The notes: generated from the letters alone by a model not told the origin. A DNA stretch of 64,000 nt from Candidatus Saccharibacteria bacterium UBA1050 (GCA_002316545.1 DCDR01000001.1:373692-437691); one strand, 5' to 3'; shown: positions 35,342 through 44,160, counted from the first letter of the stretch. Program-made: numbers and translations.

Positions 35342-35406
35342 GTAAATTTTGCAAAATACAGAGGTAATTATAGCACGTTTTCGTCTAGTTGCGCTATACT
35401 CGTGCT

Positions 35407-36426
35407 ATGGAAGTGCACACCAATATTCCTCTAAAGAATTATGTGACTATGCATCTAGGTGGACCTGCCCGCTTTATGACTGATGTGTCTACACCCGAAG
35501 AATTACAGCAAGCCTGTGACAACGCAATCGCAAGAGGAGTTGCTTTGTTTATCTTGGGTGGCGGCAGCAACACAATCGTCCACGACGAAGGCTTTAATGG
35601 CTTAGTTATTCGCAACCGTATTCTTGGCTTCGAAGTGCTTGAAAAAACCGCTGCAAACACTACTATTCGAGTTGGCGCTGGCGAAGACTGGGATAGGGTG
35701 GTGCAACGAACGGTTGAAATGAATTTGACAGGCATAGAAGCAATGTCGGGTATTCCAGGTACTGCCGGGGCCGCTCCGGTACAAAACATTGGTGCTTATG
35801 GCCAGGAGCTTGCTGATACATTTGTTGAACTTCAAGCCTATGATATTGAACAACAAACGATGGTTACGTTAAACACAAATGATTGTGGCTTTTCCTACCG
35901 CGACAGTATTTTTAGAAATGAAAGTCAAGGCAGATACGCCATTGTTTCTATTACCTTGCAGCTATACACAGAGGCCCCTAAGCCTCCATTTTACGCAGCT
36001 GTTCAAGAATATTTTGATGCTCATGGTATTACCCTATATACGCCGCAAGTAATTCGCGATGCCGTACTGGCTATTCGCAGCGACAAATTACCCGACCCCA
36101 AACAACGGCCAAACACCGGTTCATTCTTCAAAAACGCGATTATAGAACAATGGCAACTTGATGAACTTCGCAAGACCTGGCCAAGCATGCCAGCCTATGA
36201 TCTTGGCGAAAAACGGTTTAAAGTGCCGACCGGATGGTTGATTGAACAAACCGGCTTAAAAGGAACTCTTCACCACGGCATTCGCATTCACGATAAAAAC
36301 GCTCTAGTACTTATCAACGAATCTGCTTCCAACTATCAGGATCTCTCTAGCGCACGTGAGGTAGTTGTAGGTGCAGTAAGAGATACGTTTCGCATTACCA
36401 TCGAGCAAGAACCCCTCGAATTATAA
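35407..36426 (+). CDS. murB: UDP-N-acetylenolpyruvoylglucosamine reductase
   Basis: Makes UDP-MurNAc with FAD and NADPH. About 339 residues. N-terminal YVTMHLGGPARFM, FAD loops FILGGGSNTIVHDEGFNGLVI and MSGIPGTAGAAPVQNIGAYGQEL, the proton-donor region in RPNTGSFFKN, and a catalytic Glu near LVLINESAS; the layout resembles type I MurB. TATACT (35395-35400) ends 6 bases before ATG 35407, so the mRNA should begin at or next to the start codon. Together with the HTH-MurA and MurT/GatD genes it indicates an active peptidoglycan pathway. Confidence 0.95.
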   Translation: MEVHTNIPLKNYVTMHLGGPARFMTDVSTPEELQQACDNAIARGVALFILGGGSNTIVHDEGFNGLVIRNRILGFEVLEKTAANTTIRVGAGEDWDRVVQRTVEMNLTGIEAMSGIPGTAGAAPVQNIGAYGQELADTFVELQAYDIEQQTMVTLNTNDCGFSYRDSIFRNESQGRYAIVSITLQLYTEAPKPPFYAAVQEYFDAHGITLYTPQVIRDAVLAIRSDKLPDPKQRPNTGSFFKNAIIEQWQLDELRKTWPSMPAYDLGEKRFKVPTGWLIEQTGLKGTLHHGIRIHDKNALVLINESASNYQDLSSAREVVVGAVRDTFRITIEQEPLEL

Positions 36427-36480
36427 GCTGTTTGCTCCGTAGTAATTTGCGCTATAATAAGCGTAAGAGGAATTTTACAC

Positions 36481-36978
36481 GTGGGAAAACCAAATCGAGC
36501 AAACACTCATGGCTATACATTGATTGAAGTGTTAACTGTAATAATGGTACTTGCTGTCATTATTGGTTCTGGCTGGGCACTGAGCGCTGGATACGTAACC
36601 TATCTACAAAAAGCGCGTGATACCGAACGTCAAAGCGATGTGGAGGGCCTAGCACGATATTTCGAACAGTATTACAGGATAAACGCATCCGTCAGTGGCC
36701 CTACCTACCCTACTACAACGCAGGTTAATTCATCGCTCACAAGTCTGATTGATCCTTCGGATACATCGATTACCCGCGCGCCTGACCAGTCTTCAAATAG
36801 CGTTTCAGTTGCCGCCGACACGAACGCGGCGCGTCCATCATTCGACCAATATATTTACCAACCTATTACTTCCGCAGGCGCAATCTGCTCTGCCGCCCCC
36901 TGTGTGCGTTTCGTATTGTATTACCGGTCTGAAACTACCGGTAATGTTGTAACCGTTGAAAGTAGGCGACAGCAATGA
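36481..36978 (+). CDS. type IV pilin-like minor subunit (GspH/FimT position)
   Basis: 165 residues. The prepilin site is HG|YTLIEVL, with Tyr where Phe is usual and the conserved Glu5, then a hydrophobic helix (TVIMVLAVIIGSGWALSAG). The C-domain is Ser/Thr-rich with a Cys pair (AICSAAPCV). Start GTG 36481 with an AGAGGA ribosome site; TATAAT is further upstream, so the operon has a leader. First of four consecutive minor-pilin genes whose order resembles GspH-I-J-K, followed by a separate pilin. Its stop overlaps the next start (ATGA). Confidence 0.88.
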   Translation: MGKPNRANTHGYTLIEVLTVIMVLAVIIGSGWALSAGYVTYLQKARDTERQSDVEGLARYFEQYYRINASVSGPTYPTTTQVNSSLTSLIDPSDTSITRAPDQSSNSVSVAADTNAARPSFDQYIYQPITSAGAICSAAPCVRFVLYYRSETTGNVVTVESRRQQ

Positions 36979-37391
36979 GGCAATCCGAATCTGGCTTTAG
37001 TTTGATTGAACTTTTAGCAACTATCGTCGTGTCGGTAATATTCCTTGTATCTGCTTATCAATTGGTAGGCGCAATCACCAGTCTGTCCGTAACCGCGTCT
37101 CAGGTGAGTATTGCTGACGATTTAGCATACGCGAACATGCGTCAGTACGCAAACGGCAATAGCCCAATCTGGTTTACCTGTGACCCCGTGAACCCAACGA
37201 CCTTCGTGACATTACTATCTAGTTCATCAGATGTTAATCGATTGCCAAGCCCTGTAAGCCAAGTTGTTCGTGCTAATGCACCATATGGCTGTTCGGGTAC
37301 TGCGAGCGGTATGCCGATTTATGTTGAATCGTACGTAACGTTTGGCCCTAACTCTAGAAAGGTAATACATGGCACGTATGTTACCTACTAA
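36975..37391 (+). CDS. type IV pilin-like minor subunit (GspI/PilV position)
   Basis: 138 residues. Short leader MRQSESG|FSLIELLATIVVSVIFLVSAYQ: a standard prepilin peptidase site with Glu5. The globular part is small, with Cys residues (WFTCDPVN, APYGCSG) that may form a disulfide. It overlaps the preceding gene by 4 bases and the next by 23 bases, so all four are translated as a unit. Confidence 0.88.
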   Translation: MRQSESGFSLIELLATIVVSVIFLVSAYQLVGAITSLSVTASQVSIADDLAYANMRQYANGNSPIWFTCDPVNPTTFVTLLSSSSDVNRLPSPVSQVVRANAPYGCSGTASGMPIYVESYVTFGPNSRKVIHGTYVTY

Positions 37392-38184
37392 TCGCCGTCT
37401 GTCTTTTGGCGTAACTATTATTGAGCTAACGGTGGTTATTACTATTCTGCCAATTATTATTGCTTTGTTCATTTACGCGGTATTTGCGAGTGTAAACGCT
37501 TCGACAAAAAGCAAAGCTCAGCTGGAACTCGACACTGGAGTACGCGATGCTATGAATGTAATTGAGCGTGATGTCCGTTATAGCGTCGCTTTCGATAAAA
37601 CCGTCCCAGCCGAATATTCAGACCCGTATGGCCCAAACAATTCTGGCACGAATGGTGCCGAAGCCTGGAACTTTACCGGTGTTCCTGCTGCATCATCCGA
37701 CCGAATTTTGATATTGTCAGTACCAGCTACTACTCAAGCTGGCGTATCAAATGCCCGTGAGCCAGTGTACGTGGATGGTTCATACAATTGCTCTACCGAA
37801 AGAACCTACAACCCCGAACATACGTATATTACAATTTACTTTGTTAGGGGCGGTACTCTATATCGACGCATCTTAACGGATACCACAACTACCGTTTGCA
37901 ACGGACCGCAAAACCAAAAACAATCATGCCCAGCAGATATCTATCCTTGGAACGTCATATGTGAGGCTAAAGATGAGGTGATTGCCACTAATGTATCGAG
38001 TTTTTCAATTGATTACTACGTTAATCAGGTAGCAACACCCATTAGCAACGTGTATACCTCTTCTGACCCCGACATATTGAACACCGCTGATGACGCAGAA
38101 GTCACACTTACCCTCAGCAGACAATTTGCCGGAGAAACTATATCTGGTACATCAACCCTACGCATAGCAAAGGTTAATAAATGA
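37369..38184 (+). CDS. type IV pilin-like minor subunit (GspJ/PilW position)
   Basis: 271 residues. Leader ends SFG|VTIIELTVVITILPIIIALFIYAVF, with Val at +1 and Glu5 kept. The long C-domain contains a YNPEHTYITIYFVRGGTLYRRIL segment typical of PilW/GspJ-like proteins, and several cysteines (NCSTE, VCNGP, SCPAD, VICEA). ATG 37369 lies inside the upstream gene; the stop overlaps the next start by 4 bases. Likely part of the tip complex that primes pilus assembly. Confidence 0.85.
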   Translation: MARMLPTNRRLSFGVTIIELTVVITILPIIIALFIYAVFASVNASTKSKAQLELDTGVRDAMNVIERDVRYSVAFDKTVPAEYSDPYGPNNSGTNGAEAWNFTGVPAASSDRILILSVPATTQAGVSNAREPVYVDGSYNCSTERTYNPEHTYITIYFVRGGTLYRRILTDTTTTVCNGPQNQKQSCPADIYPWNVICEAKDEVIATNVSSFSIDYYVNQVATPISNVYTSSDPDILNTADDAEVTLTLSRQFAGETISGTSTLRIAKVNK

Positions 38185-40004
38185 TTCGCAACAACTCATC
38201 AAGCACTGGTTTTACTCTCTCTATCGTATTGATTCTTTCAACCGCGCTAATGATTCTTGCTGTTGCCTTGCTGCAAACAGTCTCAATAACTCGAAAAGAT
38301 AACGTGCAGCAATATTACTCTAAAATGGCCGAGGAGGCCGCTGAGGCCGGTGCGGCCTATGCACAATCTTGCCTTGAGTTAAGCGGTCACCTGCAAACCT
38401 GGGGGCCTGCCGCATCCGGTGGGGCAAAGCCAGACTTGCTCCCTTCGAGTGACTGTGATGGTACTGCCAATGCCTTCCCGTCAAAAGCTTATGTATATAC
38501 GGACAACTACATTCAGACACGATTTGTCGTAAGCGACCTTGAGGAGTCAGAACAAAACAGTGCGGTAATATCCGTTACTGGTTACACCGAGGTGAAGCAA
38601 TACGGTACCAGTACTGTAGTAAAAACCTACACCCATGTGATCAAGAAAACGATTGTCTGGACACCAGACCTAGCGGCTCAGCGCTCTACGAGTGGTCAAC
38701 TGCGTACCTGTGCCTTACTTGCAATAGATGCTTACTGCTGGGGTAATAACTCAAGTGGAAAACTTGGTAATGGTACTACGACTGATAGTCTTGTACCTGT
38801 GAAGGTCTCCCGACTCACCTATCCGGGTGGAATCGGTGACAAAAGCATTCTCGATATTGAAGCTGGAGCTACGTTTACTTGCGTCATCATTGATACCGGT
38901 GAAGTGTACTGCTGGGGTGATAACGCCTACGGACAGCTCGGCACAGGAAATACGACCGACAGCTACACACCTACAAAAGTAGATGGTGGTGGTGTACTAA
39001 ATGGCAAAGTGGTTACTCAGATCGCTCTAAGTGCCTACACGGCGTGCGCCCTGATTGACGATGGTGACCTTTACTGCTGGGGGCGCAACAGCGTGGGTCA
39101 AGTAGGCAATAACTCTACGACTAACCGAACAAGCCCTGTTCGCGTGGGCGGATCTGGACATGCAGGCACAGGTGCACTGGCAGGTATCGATGTCGCTAGC
39201 CTGGCTAACAGTAGTGGGGCCTTCAACAGCCATACGTGTGCTGTAGGTGTGAACGAATTAGCCTATTGCTGGGGAAGTAATGTGAATGGGGAAATTGGTA
39301 CAGGTGCCACCACATCGAGCTATCTCGTACCGACCGCCGTGAACACTGGCGCAAGCAGTGCATTAAATGGCAAAAAAGTCATCAGTATCCAGGGAGACGG
39401 AACCCCAGCCGACGATGTTGGCGACTCGGGAGCAAATATCGATGGGGACGCCCATACCTGTGCACTTGCCTACACCACTACCGCAGCAGATGCTAAACCA
39501 TATTGCTGGGGAAGTAACCGGCTGGGGCAACTGGGCAACAACGGCACCTGGGCAAGTGGTAGCGGAACCATGACAGCGCGCTGTACGAAGTGGAACTATT
39601 GTTACCCGCAAGCGGTTACCGTTAGCGGTGTCCTCGCCAGCAAAACTATTACCGAAATAGCAGCAAACGATGAAGGTGGCTGTGTAGTCGCCTACCCGAA
39701 CTCCGGAACCCTAGTTGATAGAAGTGTATACTGCTGGGGAAGTGGTAATGTTCGTGGTGATGGATCTAGCGCTAACACAAAAGTCCCTGTCACTGTTGTT
39801 GACGTGCTTGGTTTATTCGCAACCAATACTGTCGACAACGTAGTAGGTGGAGCGCGACGTTTCTGCGCACGTGCACTGGGCAGGGCCTTCTGTTGGGGTA
39901 CGAATGGTATTGGACAGATTGGTGATGGCACCACTGTTACGCCGCGGCGTCAACCTACAGAGTCTCTCTATTTGCGGCCGCAGAATAACGTATACATTTT
40001 CTAG
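38181..40004 (+). CDS. tip-type minor pilin fused to a seven-blade RCC1-like propeller
   Basis: 607 residues. The N-terminus TG|FTLSIVLILSTALMILAVALL is a prepilin segment without Glu5, as in GspK/PilX-type tip subunits. After about residue 170 come seven repeats, each with a C...[YF]CWG signature (AYCWGNN, VYCWGDN, LYCWGRN, AYCWGSN, PYCWGSN, VYCWGSG, AFCWGTN) and GQLG-type turns, which is the RCC1/alpha-tubulin-suppressor repeat. Seven repeats would close one beta-propeller. Each repeat carries a Cys pair 8-16 residues apart, suitable for disulfides outside the cell. By analogy with PilY1, this is a candidate tip adhesin. Last gene of the H-I-J-K-like set. Confidence 0.88.
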   Translation: MIRNNSSSTGFTLSIVLILSTALMILAVALLQTVSITRKDNVQQYYSKMAEEAAEAGAAYAQSCLELSGHLQTWGPAASGGAKPDLLPSSDCDGTANAFPSKAYVYTDNYIQTRFVVSDLEESEQNSAVISVTGYTEVKQYGTSTVVKTYTHVIKKTIVWTPDLAAQRSTSGQLRTCALLAIDAYCWGNNSSGKLGNGTTTDSLVPVKVSRLTYPGGIGDKSILDIEAGATFTCVIIDTGEVYCWGDNAYGQLGTGNTTDSYTPTKVDGGGVLNGKVVTQIALSAYTACALIDDGDLYCWGRNSVGQVGNNSTTNRTSPVRVGGSGHAGTGALAGIDVASLANSSGAFNSHTCAVGVNELAYCWGSNVNGEIGTGATTSSYLVPTAVNTGASSALNGKKVISIQGDGTPADDVGDSGANIDGDAHTCALAYTTTAADAKPYCWGSNRLGQLGNNGTWASGSGTMTARCTKWNYCYPQAVTVSGVLASKTITEIAANDEGGCVVAYPNSGTLVDRSVYCWGSGNVRGDGSSANTKVPVTVVDVLGLFATNTVDNVVGGARRFCARALGRAFCWGTNGIGQIGDGTTVTPRRQPTESLYLRPQNNVYIF

Positions 40005-40082
40005 TTCACAAACCCCTTGTGCTTATACTCATCATGATGTATTATCAGCTTATAAGATTAGTAACATTTAGGGGGCACTAGA

Positions 40083-40604
40083 ATGACTCTTACAAATATC
40101 AACAAAAGAAGCGACCGTGGTTTCACCATCATCGAGCTCCTTATCGTGATTGTGGTTATCGCCATCTTGGCAGCCATCACGATTGTAGCTTACAACGGTA
40201 TACAGAACCGCGCGAAGACCACTAGTGGTAATTCACTCGCTGCAAACATCTCAAAGAAGATTGAGGCCTGGAACACTGTTAACTCAGCTTACCCAACCTA
40301 CTGCCAGCTTGTAACCAACTCACTTTCACCAACCGGTGCGGCACCTACTGCAGGTACTGCTGGTGCTGGTACGTGTGCAGCTGGTGGTTCAACCGCTGGT
40401 AGCGAGACAAAGCTTGACCAAGTTAACTCAATTGCTCCTGCAACCAACGCTACTACTAGCGCTCAAAGTGGTACAGTAGCAAACGGTGGTACAGTAGTAA
40501 CTCTACACAACTGTTCAGCTACACTCGGCTACAACATATGGTACTGGGACTATTCAGCAAGCACTCCAGCTGCTGTGAAAGTCACTGTTGGTACTGGTTG
40601 TTAG
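40083..40604 (+). CDS. type IV pilin, probable major subunit
   Basis: 173 residues. Leader SDRG|FTIIELLIVIVVIAILAAITIVAYNGIQNRAK: a textbook prepilin site with Glu5. The mature domain is Ala/Thr/Gly-rich with cysteines at the D-region-like C-terminus (LHNCSAT...GTGC). Shine-Dalgarno TTAGGGGG upstream; its own strong terminator follows. Codon choice resembles the LPXTG gene, suggesting high expression, which fits the main pilus subunit. Separated by 78 bases from the minor-pilin operon. Confidence 0.93.
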   Translation: MTLTNINKRSDRGFTIIELLIVIVVIAILAAITIVAYNGIQNRAKTTSGNSLAANISKKIEAWNTVNSAYPTYCQLVTNSLSPTGAAPTAGTAGAGTCAAGGSTAGSETKLDQVNSIAPATNATTSAQSGTVANGGTVVTLHNCSATLGYNIWYWDYSASTPAAVKVTVGTGC

Positions 40605-40621
40605 TACACATTCGAACATCA

Positions 40622-40655
40622 AATACTCCCGGTATAAATCCGGGAGTATTTTTTA
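40622..40655 (+). terminator. terminator of the major pilin gene
   Basis: AATACTCCCGG/CCGGGAGTATT with a 7-base loop, followed by TTTTT. It lies between the convergent pilin and glyA genes and may serve both. Confidence 0.9.
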
Positions 40656-40668
40656 CACCTCACTTTTC

Positions 40669-41949
40669 TTAGTAGGGTAATGGAAAGTCTTTTAGAAACG
40701 CTTTTACCTCAGCGCGGAGTGTCGAAAGTGTCTTCTCGTCATCACGAGCATCGATTGCCTGCTTCATCCAATCGGCAATTTGTGGCATATGCTTTTCGGT
40801 TAAGCCACGCGTAGTGAGAGCGGGTGTACCTAAACGAATACCACTTGGTTTAAATGGGGGGTTTGGATCATCTGGAACCGAGTTCTTATTTAGTGTGAGG
40901 CCAATTTTATCAAGCGCTTCTTCGGCTACTTTACCATTTATGTCAAAGCTCTTTTGAACGTCTGCCAAAATCAAATGGTTACTGGTGCCGTTTGTCACTA
41001 GTTTGAAACCACGTTTCATCATTTCATCAGCCAGCACACTCGCGTTTTTAACAATTTGCTTTGAGTACGTCTTAAATTCTGGCTTCAGTGCTTCACCAAA
41101 TGCCACAGCTTTCGCGGCTATTACATGCATGTGCGGCCCACCTTGCATGCCAGGGAAGATAGAGCGATCAATCAGAGTAGGGATGTTCTCGAGTGTTTTT
41201 TCAGGTGCTTTAAGTGGGTTCCCCACTGTTCCCCTACTCAAAATCATACCCCCACGTGGCCCACGAAGCGTTTTGTGTGTGGTGGTGGTGATTACGTGAA
41301 AGCCATAGTCAAAAGGATTCTTTGCTACACCAGCTGCAATGAGCCCAGCGATGTGCGCCATATCAGCCATCAATAGTGCTCCTACTTCATTGCCGATTGC
41401 AGCAAATTTTGCATAGTCAAGTTCGCGTGGGTACCCGGAAAATCCAGCTAGTACGATTTTTGGTTTATGTTTGAGTGCCAGTTCTCGCAAATGGTCGTAG
41501 TCTATCTCACCCGTTTCAATATCTTTCATTTTGTATGGAATGAAGTTATAGAGCTTTGCACTTCTGGTCATTGGATTACCGTGAGTCAGGTGTCCACCAT
41601 GGCTCAAGTCCATCGCCAGCACTGCGTCGCCTGGTTCAAGCCAAGCGCTATACACCGCTTCGTTCGCTGGTGCGCCTGAGTGCGGTTGTACGTTGGCGTG
41701 ATCTGCCTTGAATAGTTTTTTAGCGCGATCAATTGCAAGTTGCTCAAGTGGATCGGTAAAGTCTTGCCCACCATAGTAGCGTTTGCCAGGGTAACCTTCG
41801 GAATATTTATTAGTAAACACACTTCCCAGCGCTTCAAGCACATCTGTGCTTACATAGTTTTCGCTCGGAATCAGTTCGAGTCCATCTCGTTCGCGTTGCT
41901 CCTCACCCGCGATAAGTTTCGCAACAACATCATCTTGCATTTTGGTCAT
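40669..41949 (-). CDS. glyA: serine hydroxymethyltransferase
   Basis: PLP enzyme interconverting serine and glycine with tetrahydrofolate. 426 residues. SENYVSTDVLEALGS at the N-terminus, NKYSEGYPGKRYYGG, NVQPHSGAPANEAVY, DMAHIAGL, the PLP lysine in TTTTHKTLRGPRGG, and C-terminal GIRLGTPALTTRG. Complete. Start ATG 41949 has a GGGGAG Shine-Dalgarno 5 bases upstream. Supplies C1 units to FolD. Confidence 0.96.
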   Translation of the reverse strand: MTKMQDDVVAKLIAGEEQRERDGLELIPSENYVSTDVLEALGSVFTNKYSEGYPGKRYYGGQDFTDPLEQLAIDRAKKLFKADHANVQPHSGAPANEAVYSAWLEPGDAVLAMDLSHGGHLTHGNPMTRSAKLYNFIPYKMKDIETGEIDYDHLRELALKHKPKIVLAGFSGYPRELDYAKFAAIGNEVGALLMADMAHIAGLIAAGVAKNPFDYGFHVITTTTHKTLRGPRGGMILSRGTVGNPLKAPEKTLENIPTLIDRSIFPGMQGGPHMHVIAAKAVAFGEALKPEFKTYSKQIVKNASVLADEMMKRGFKLVTNGTSNHLILADVQKSFDINGKVAEEALDKIGLTLNKNSVPDDPNPPFKPSGIRLGTPALTTRGLTEKHMPQIADWMKQAIDARDDEKTLSTLRAEVKAFLKDFPLPY

Positions 41950-42061
41950 ACTACTCCCCTTTTTCGTGTAGTTTAGTTAGTTCCCTAAGATGACGTAAGA
42001 AATTACAGCATACATCCAGTATAGCACTTTTATCTTATATCGTATGTGATATACTTTCCCT

Positions 42062-43594
42062 ATGAGTGTATTAAATTACAAGCAGCAACTCGGTCGGCTC
42101 ATCTCACAAAACCGCACCGAAAAAGGCATGACTCAAAGTGAACTTGCCAAAGAATTAGGTACGTCACAGTCTGCTATTAACCGTATCGAGCGAGGTGGGC
42201 AGAATATCAGCCTTGAGATGTTGGCTCGTATTAGTGACGTGCTTGGTAGCAATCTGGTGATCCTGAATAAGAGCGGCAAGATAAACTTTCGCGTTAAAGG
42301 TGGCCACAAACTTTCTGGCTCAATCGAAGTAAAAACCAGCAAAAATGCCGCCGTGGGCCTGCTGTGTGCTAGCCTGCTGAATAAAGGACGTACCACCCTC
42401 AAGCACGTTGCTCACATTGAAGAAGTGAACCGTATTATCGAAGTGCTCGAGAGTATCGGTGTAAAAATCCGTTGGGTGAATGATACCGATCTTGAAATCG
42501 TACCACCACCAAAGCTAAAGCTAGAAGCTATGGACGTAGAGGCGGCAAAACGCACACGCACAGTGATTATGTTCTTAGGGCCATTGCTGCACCAATACAG
42601 CGAGTTCAAGCTCCCATTTGCCGGAGGCTGTAACCTTGGTACTCGTACAGTCGAACCTCACATGGTTGGCCTTGAGCCTTTTGGTATGAAGGTGGAAGCT
42701 GCACCAAACACAGACTATTACCACGCAACCATACGACCTGCCGGTCCGCAGCGCGCAATCGTCCTTACCGAGCGTGGTGACACCGTGACCGAAAATGTTA
42801 TTATGGCGGCCGCGTTGTACGACGGCGTAACTGTTATTCGTAACGCCAGTCCAAATTATATGGTGCAGGATGTCTGTTTTTTCCTAGAAAAACTAGGCGT
42901 ACAAATTGAAGGCATCGGCACGACAACCCTCACTATTCGCGGCAAGCGCCATATCAACACCAACGTTGAGTATTACCCAAGCGAAGACCCGATTGAAGCA
43001 ATGAGTTTTATCGCGGCAGGCGTGGTGACTGGTTCACACATTACCATCAAGCGCGCACCGATTGAATTTTTAGAGCTTGAGCTATCCGTACTTGAGGGCA
43101 TGGGGCTGAGTTATTCGCTGTCAGATGAATACATGGCACGAAATAGCAAAACTCGTTTGGTAGATATTACTCTAAAGCATTCGGATCTTGTGGCTGCCAA
43201 AGACAAGCTTCATAGCATGCCCTTCCCTGGTGTAAATATGGATAACTTACCGTTCTTGGGGCTAATTGCCAGCGTGGCAGCTGGGCGTTCACTGCTGCAT
43301 GATTGGAGCTATGAAAACCGTGCGATTTATTTCACTGAGTTGTCTAAGCTGAATGCAAACATTGAGCTCGTCGACCCTCACCGCGTGTATATTACCGGCC
43401 CGACCAAGTGGAAGCCAGCCGACATTGTAGCACCCCCTGCCCTGCGACCATCGGTAGTGATTTTACTCGCTATGTTGGCCGCGCCTGGTACCTCGACGCT
43501 TCGCGACGTGTACTCAATCAATCGTGGCTACGAAGATTTAGCGAATCGTTTAAACGCAATTGGCGCTCGTATCGAAACAGTCCAAGATATCTAG
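42062..43594 (+). CDS. murA: fusion: XRE-type HTH domain + UDP-N-acetylglucosamine 1-carboxyvinyltransferase (MurA)
   Basis: 510 residues. Residues about 8-65 form an HTH_3/XRE domain (LISQNRTEKGMTQSELAKEL, then GTSQSAINRIERGGQNISLEML). From about residue 73 a full MurA follows: GSIEVKTSKNAAVGLL (Lys-Asn pair) and the catalytic Cys190 in LPFAGGCNLGTRTVEPHM, then the second half with YPSEDPIEAMSFIAAG and RPSVVILLAMLAAPG. The gene is a continuous frame, and TATACT ends 6 bases before ATG 42062, so the HTH is translated. The enzyme makes the first dedicated peptidoglycan precursor. The HTH may bind DNA or regulate the enzyme; this is unknown. Confidence 0.94.
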   Translation: MSVLNYKQQLGRLISQNRTEKGMTQSELAKELGTSQSAINRIERGGQNISLEMLARISDVLGSNLVILNKSGKINFRVKGGHKLSGSIEVKTSKNAAVGLLCASLLNKGRTTLKHVAHIEEVNRIIEVLESIGVKIRWVNDTDLEIVPPPKLKLEAMDVEAAKRTRTVIMFLGPLLHQYSEFKLPFAGGCNLGTRTVEPHMVGLEPFGMKVEAAPNTDYYHATIRPAGPQRAIVLTERGDTVTENVIMAAALYDGVTVIRNASPNYMVQDVCFFLEKLGVQIEGIGTTTLTIRGKRHINTNVEYYPSEDPIEAMSFIAAGVVTGSHITIKRAPIEFLELELSVLEGMGLSYSLSDEYMARNSKTRLVDITLKHSDLVAAKDKLHSMPFPGVNMDNLPFLGLIASVAAGRSLLHDWSYENRAIYFTELSKLNANIELVDPHRVYITGPTKWKPADIVAPPALRPSVVILLAMLAAPGTSTLRDVYSINRGYEDLANRLNAIGARIETVQDI

Positions 43595-43637
43595 TCTACC
43601 TCTATAAATTGTGCTACAATAACTCTTGCATATTTAT

Positions 43638-43715
43638 GGCGGGCGTAGCTCAGTTGGTTAGAGCGTCGGGTTGTGGCTCCGAAGGCCGTGGGTTCAATTC
43701 CCATCGCTCGCCCCA
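43638..43715 (+). tRNA. tRNA-His (anticodon GTG)
   Basis: 78 nt with the extra G-1 and encoded CCA. Acceptor GCGGGCG/CGCTCGC with C73, anticodon stem TCGGG/TCCGA around TTGTGGC, T-arm GTGGGTTCAATTCCCAT. An extended -10-like sequence (TGCTACAAT) lies about 25 bases upstream. Confidence 0.95.
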
Positions 43716-43929
43716 TAATAAGAATGTTGGCGCTAGCTAGCATTTTTATTATGGGATGTGTGCTGAAGAGATTGAATCCTTGCCAAGGCTGGGGGTGAGA
43801 ACTGCCAGCGACAGTTCGCAAGGAAACCTTCCGATGAAAGCTATGCTTTCAATCGTGAAGTTTCGGGGTCGCGGAACGTGACCAATTCCCATCATTCTCC
43901 GCTTTCAATCTGTTATAATTAATCCACAA
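43716..43929 (+). other. non-coding stretch with candidate structured RNA between two tRNAs
   Basis: Right after tRNA-His, CATAATAAGAATG/CATTTTTATTATG (43713-43755, one mismatch) may terminate it. A compound hairpin follows at 43823-43864: GAAACCTTC, CGAT and GAAAGC pair with GCTTTC, ATCG and GAAGTTTC (about 18 pairs, small bulges, 3-base loop). Downstream, GACCAATTCCCATCATTCTCCG looks like a decayed tRNA 3' half. An extended -10 (TGTTATAAT) just before tRNA-Gly is its promoter. No gene seen. Confidence 0.5.
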
Positions 43930-44004
43930 GCGGGTGTCGTATAATGGCTAATATATCTGCCTTCCAAGCAAATGATGCGAGTTCGATTCTCGCCACCCGC
44001 ACCA
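43930..44004 (+). tRNA. tRNA-Gly (anticodon TCC)
   Basis: 75 nt with encoded CCA. Acceptor GCGGGTG/CACCCGC, anticodon loop CTTCCAA, T-arm GCGAGTTCGATTCTCGC. The anticodon stem TCTGC/GCAAA has one C-A mismatch at 28-42, which is unusual. Confidence 0.92.
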
Positions 44005-44010
44005 TATGAA

Positions 44011-44032
44011 GAAGACCTCTTGGTCTTTTTTA
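44011..44032 (+). terminator. terminator of tRNA-Gly
   Basis: AAGACC-TCTT-GGTCTT followed by TTTT; outer arms ACCATAT/ATATGGT extend the stem. Confidence 0.85.
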
Positions 44033-44049
44033 TATGGTACGTGCCGGAA

Positions 44050-44160
44050 TTGATCTCGCATCAGCGAGCAAAGCGAGCCAGATGCGAGGTCGATAGCGAG
44101 GAGCAAGGCAGAAAAGTTTACTTTTCTGAATGCGACGAAGATATATTCATATTCTCGTCA
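44050..44160. repeat. cluster of short hairpins after tRNA-Gly
   Basis: CTCGCATC/GATGCGAG with flanking GA/TC pairs encloses the 16-base word GCGAGCAAAGCGAGCC (44064-44079), identical to a word in the alaS insertion. CAGAAAAGT/ACTTTTCTG (44109-44128) and a GACGA...CGTC arm pair (about 44134-44160) follow. Non-coding. Confidence 0.7.

Noticed and set aside
43591..43821. Minus-strand frame across tRNA-His with a GIEPTAFGATTRRSNQLSYA-type peptide
   Set aside because: This is the familiar antisense translation of a tRNA, not a protein.
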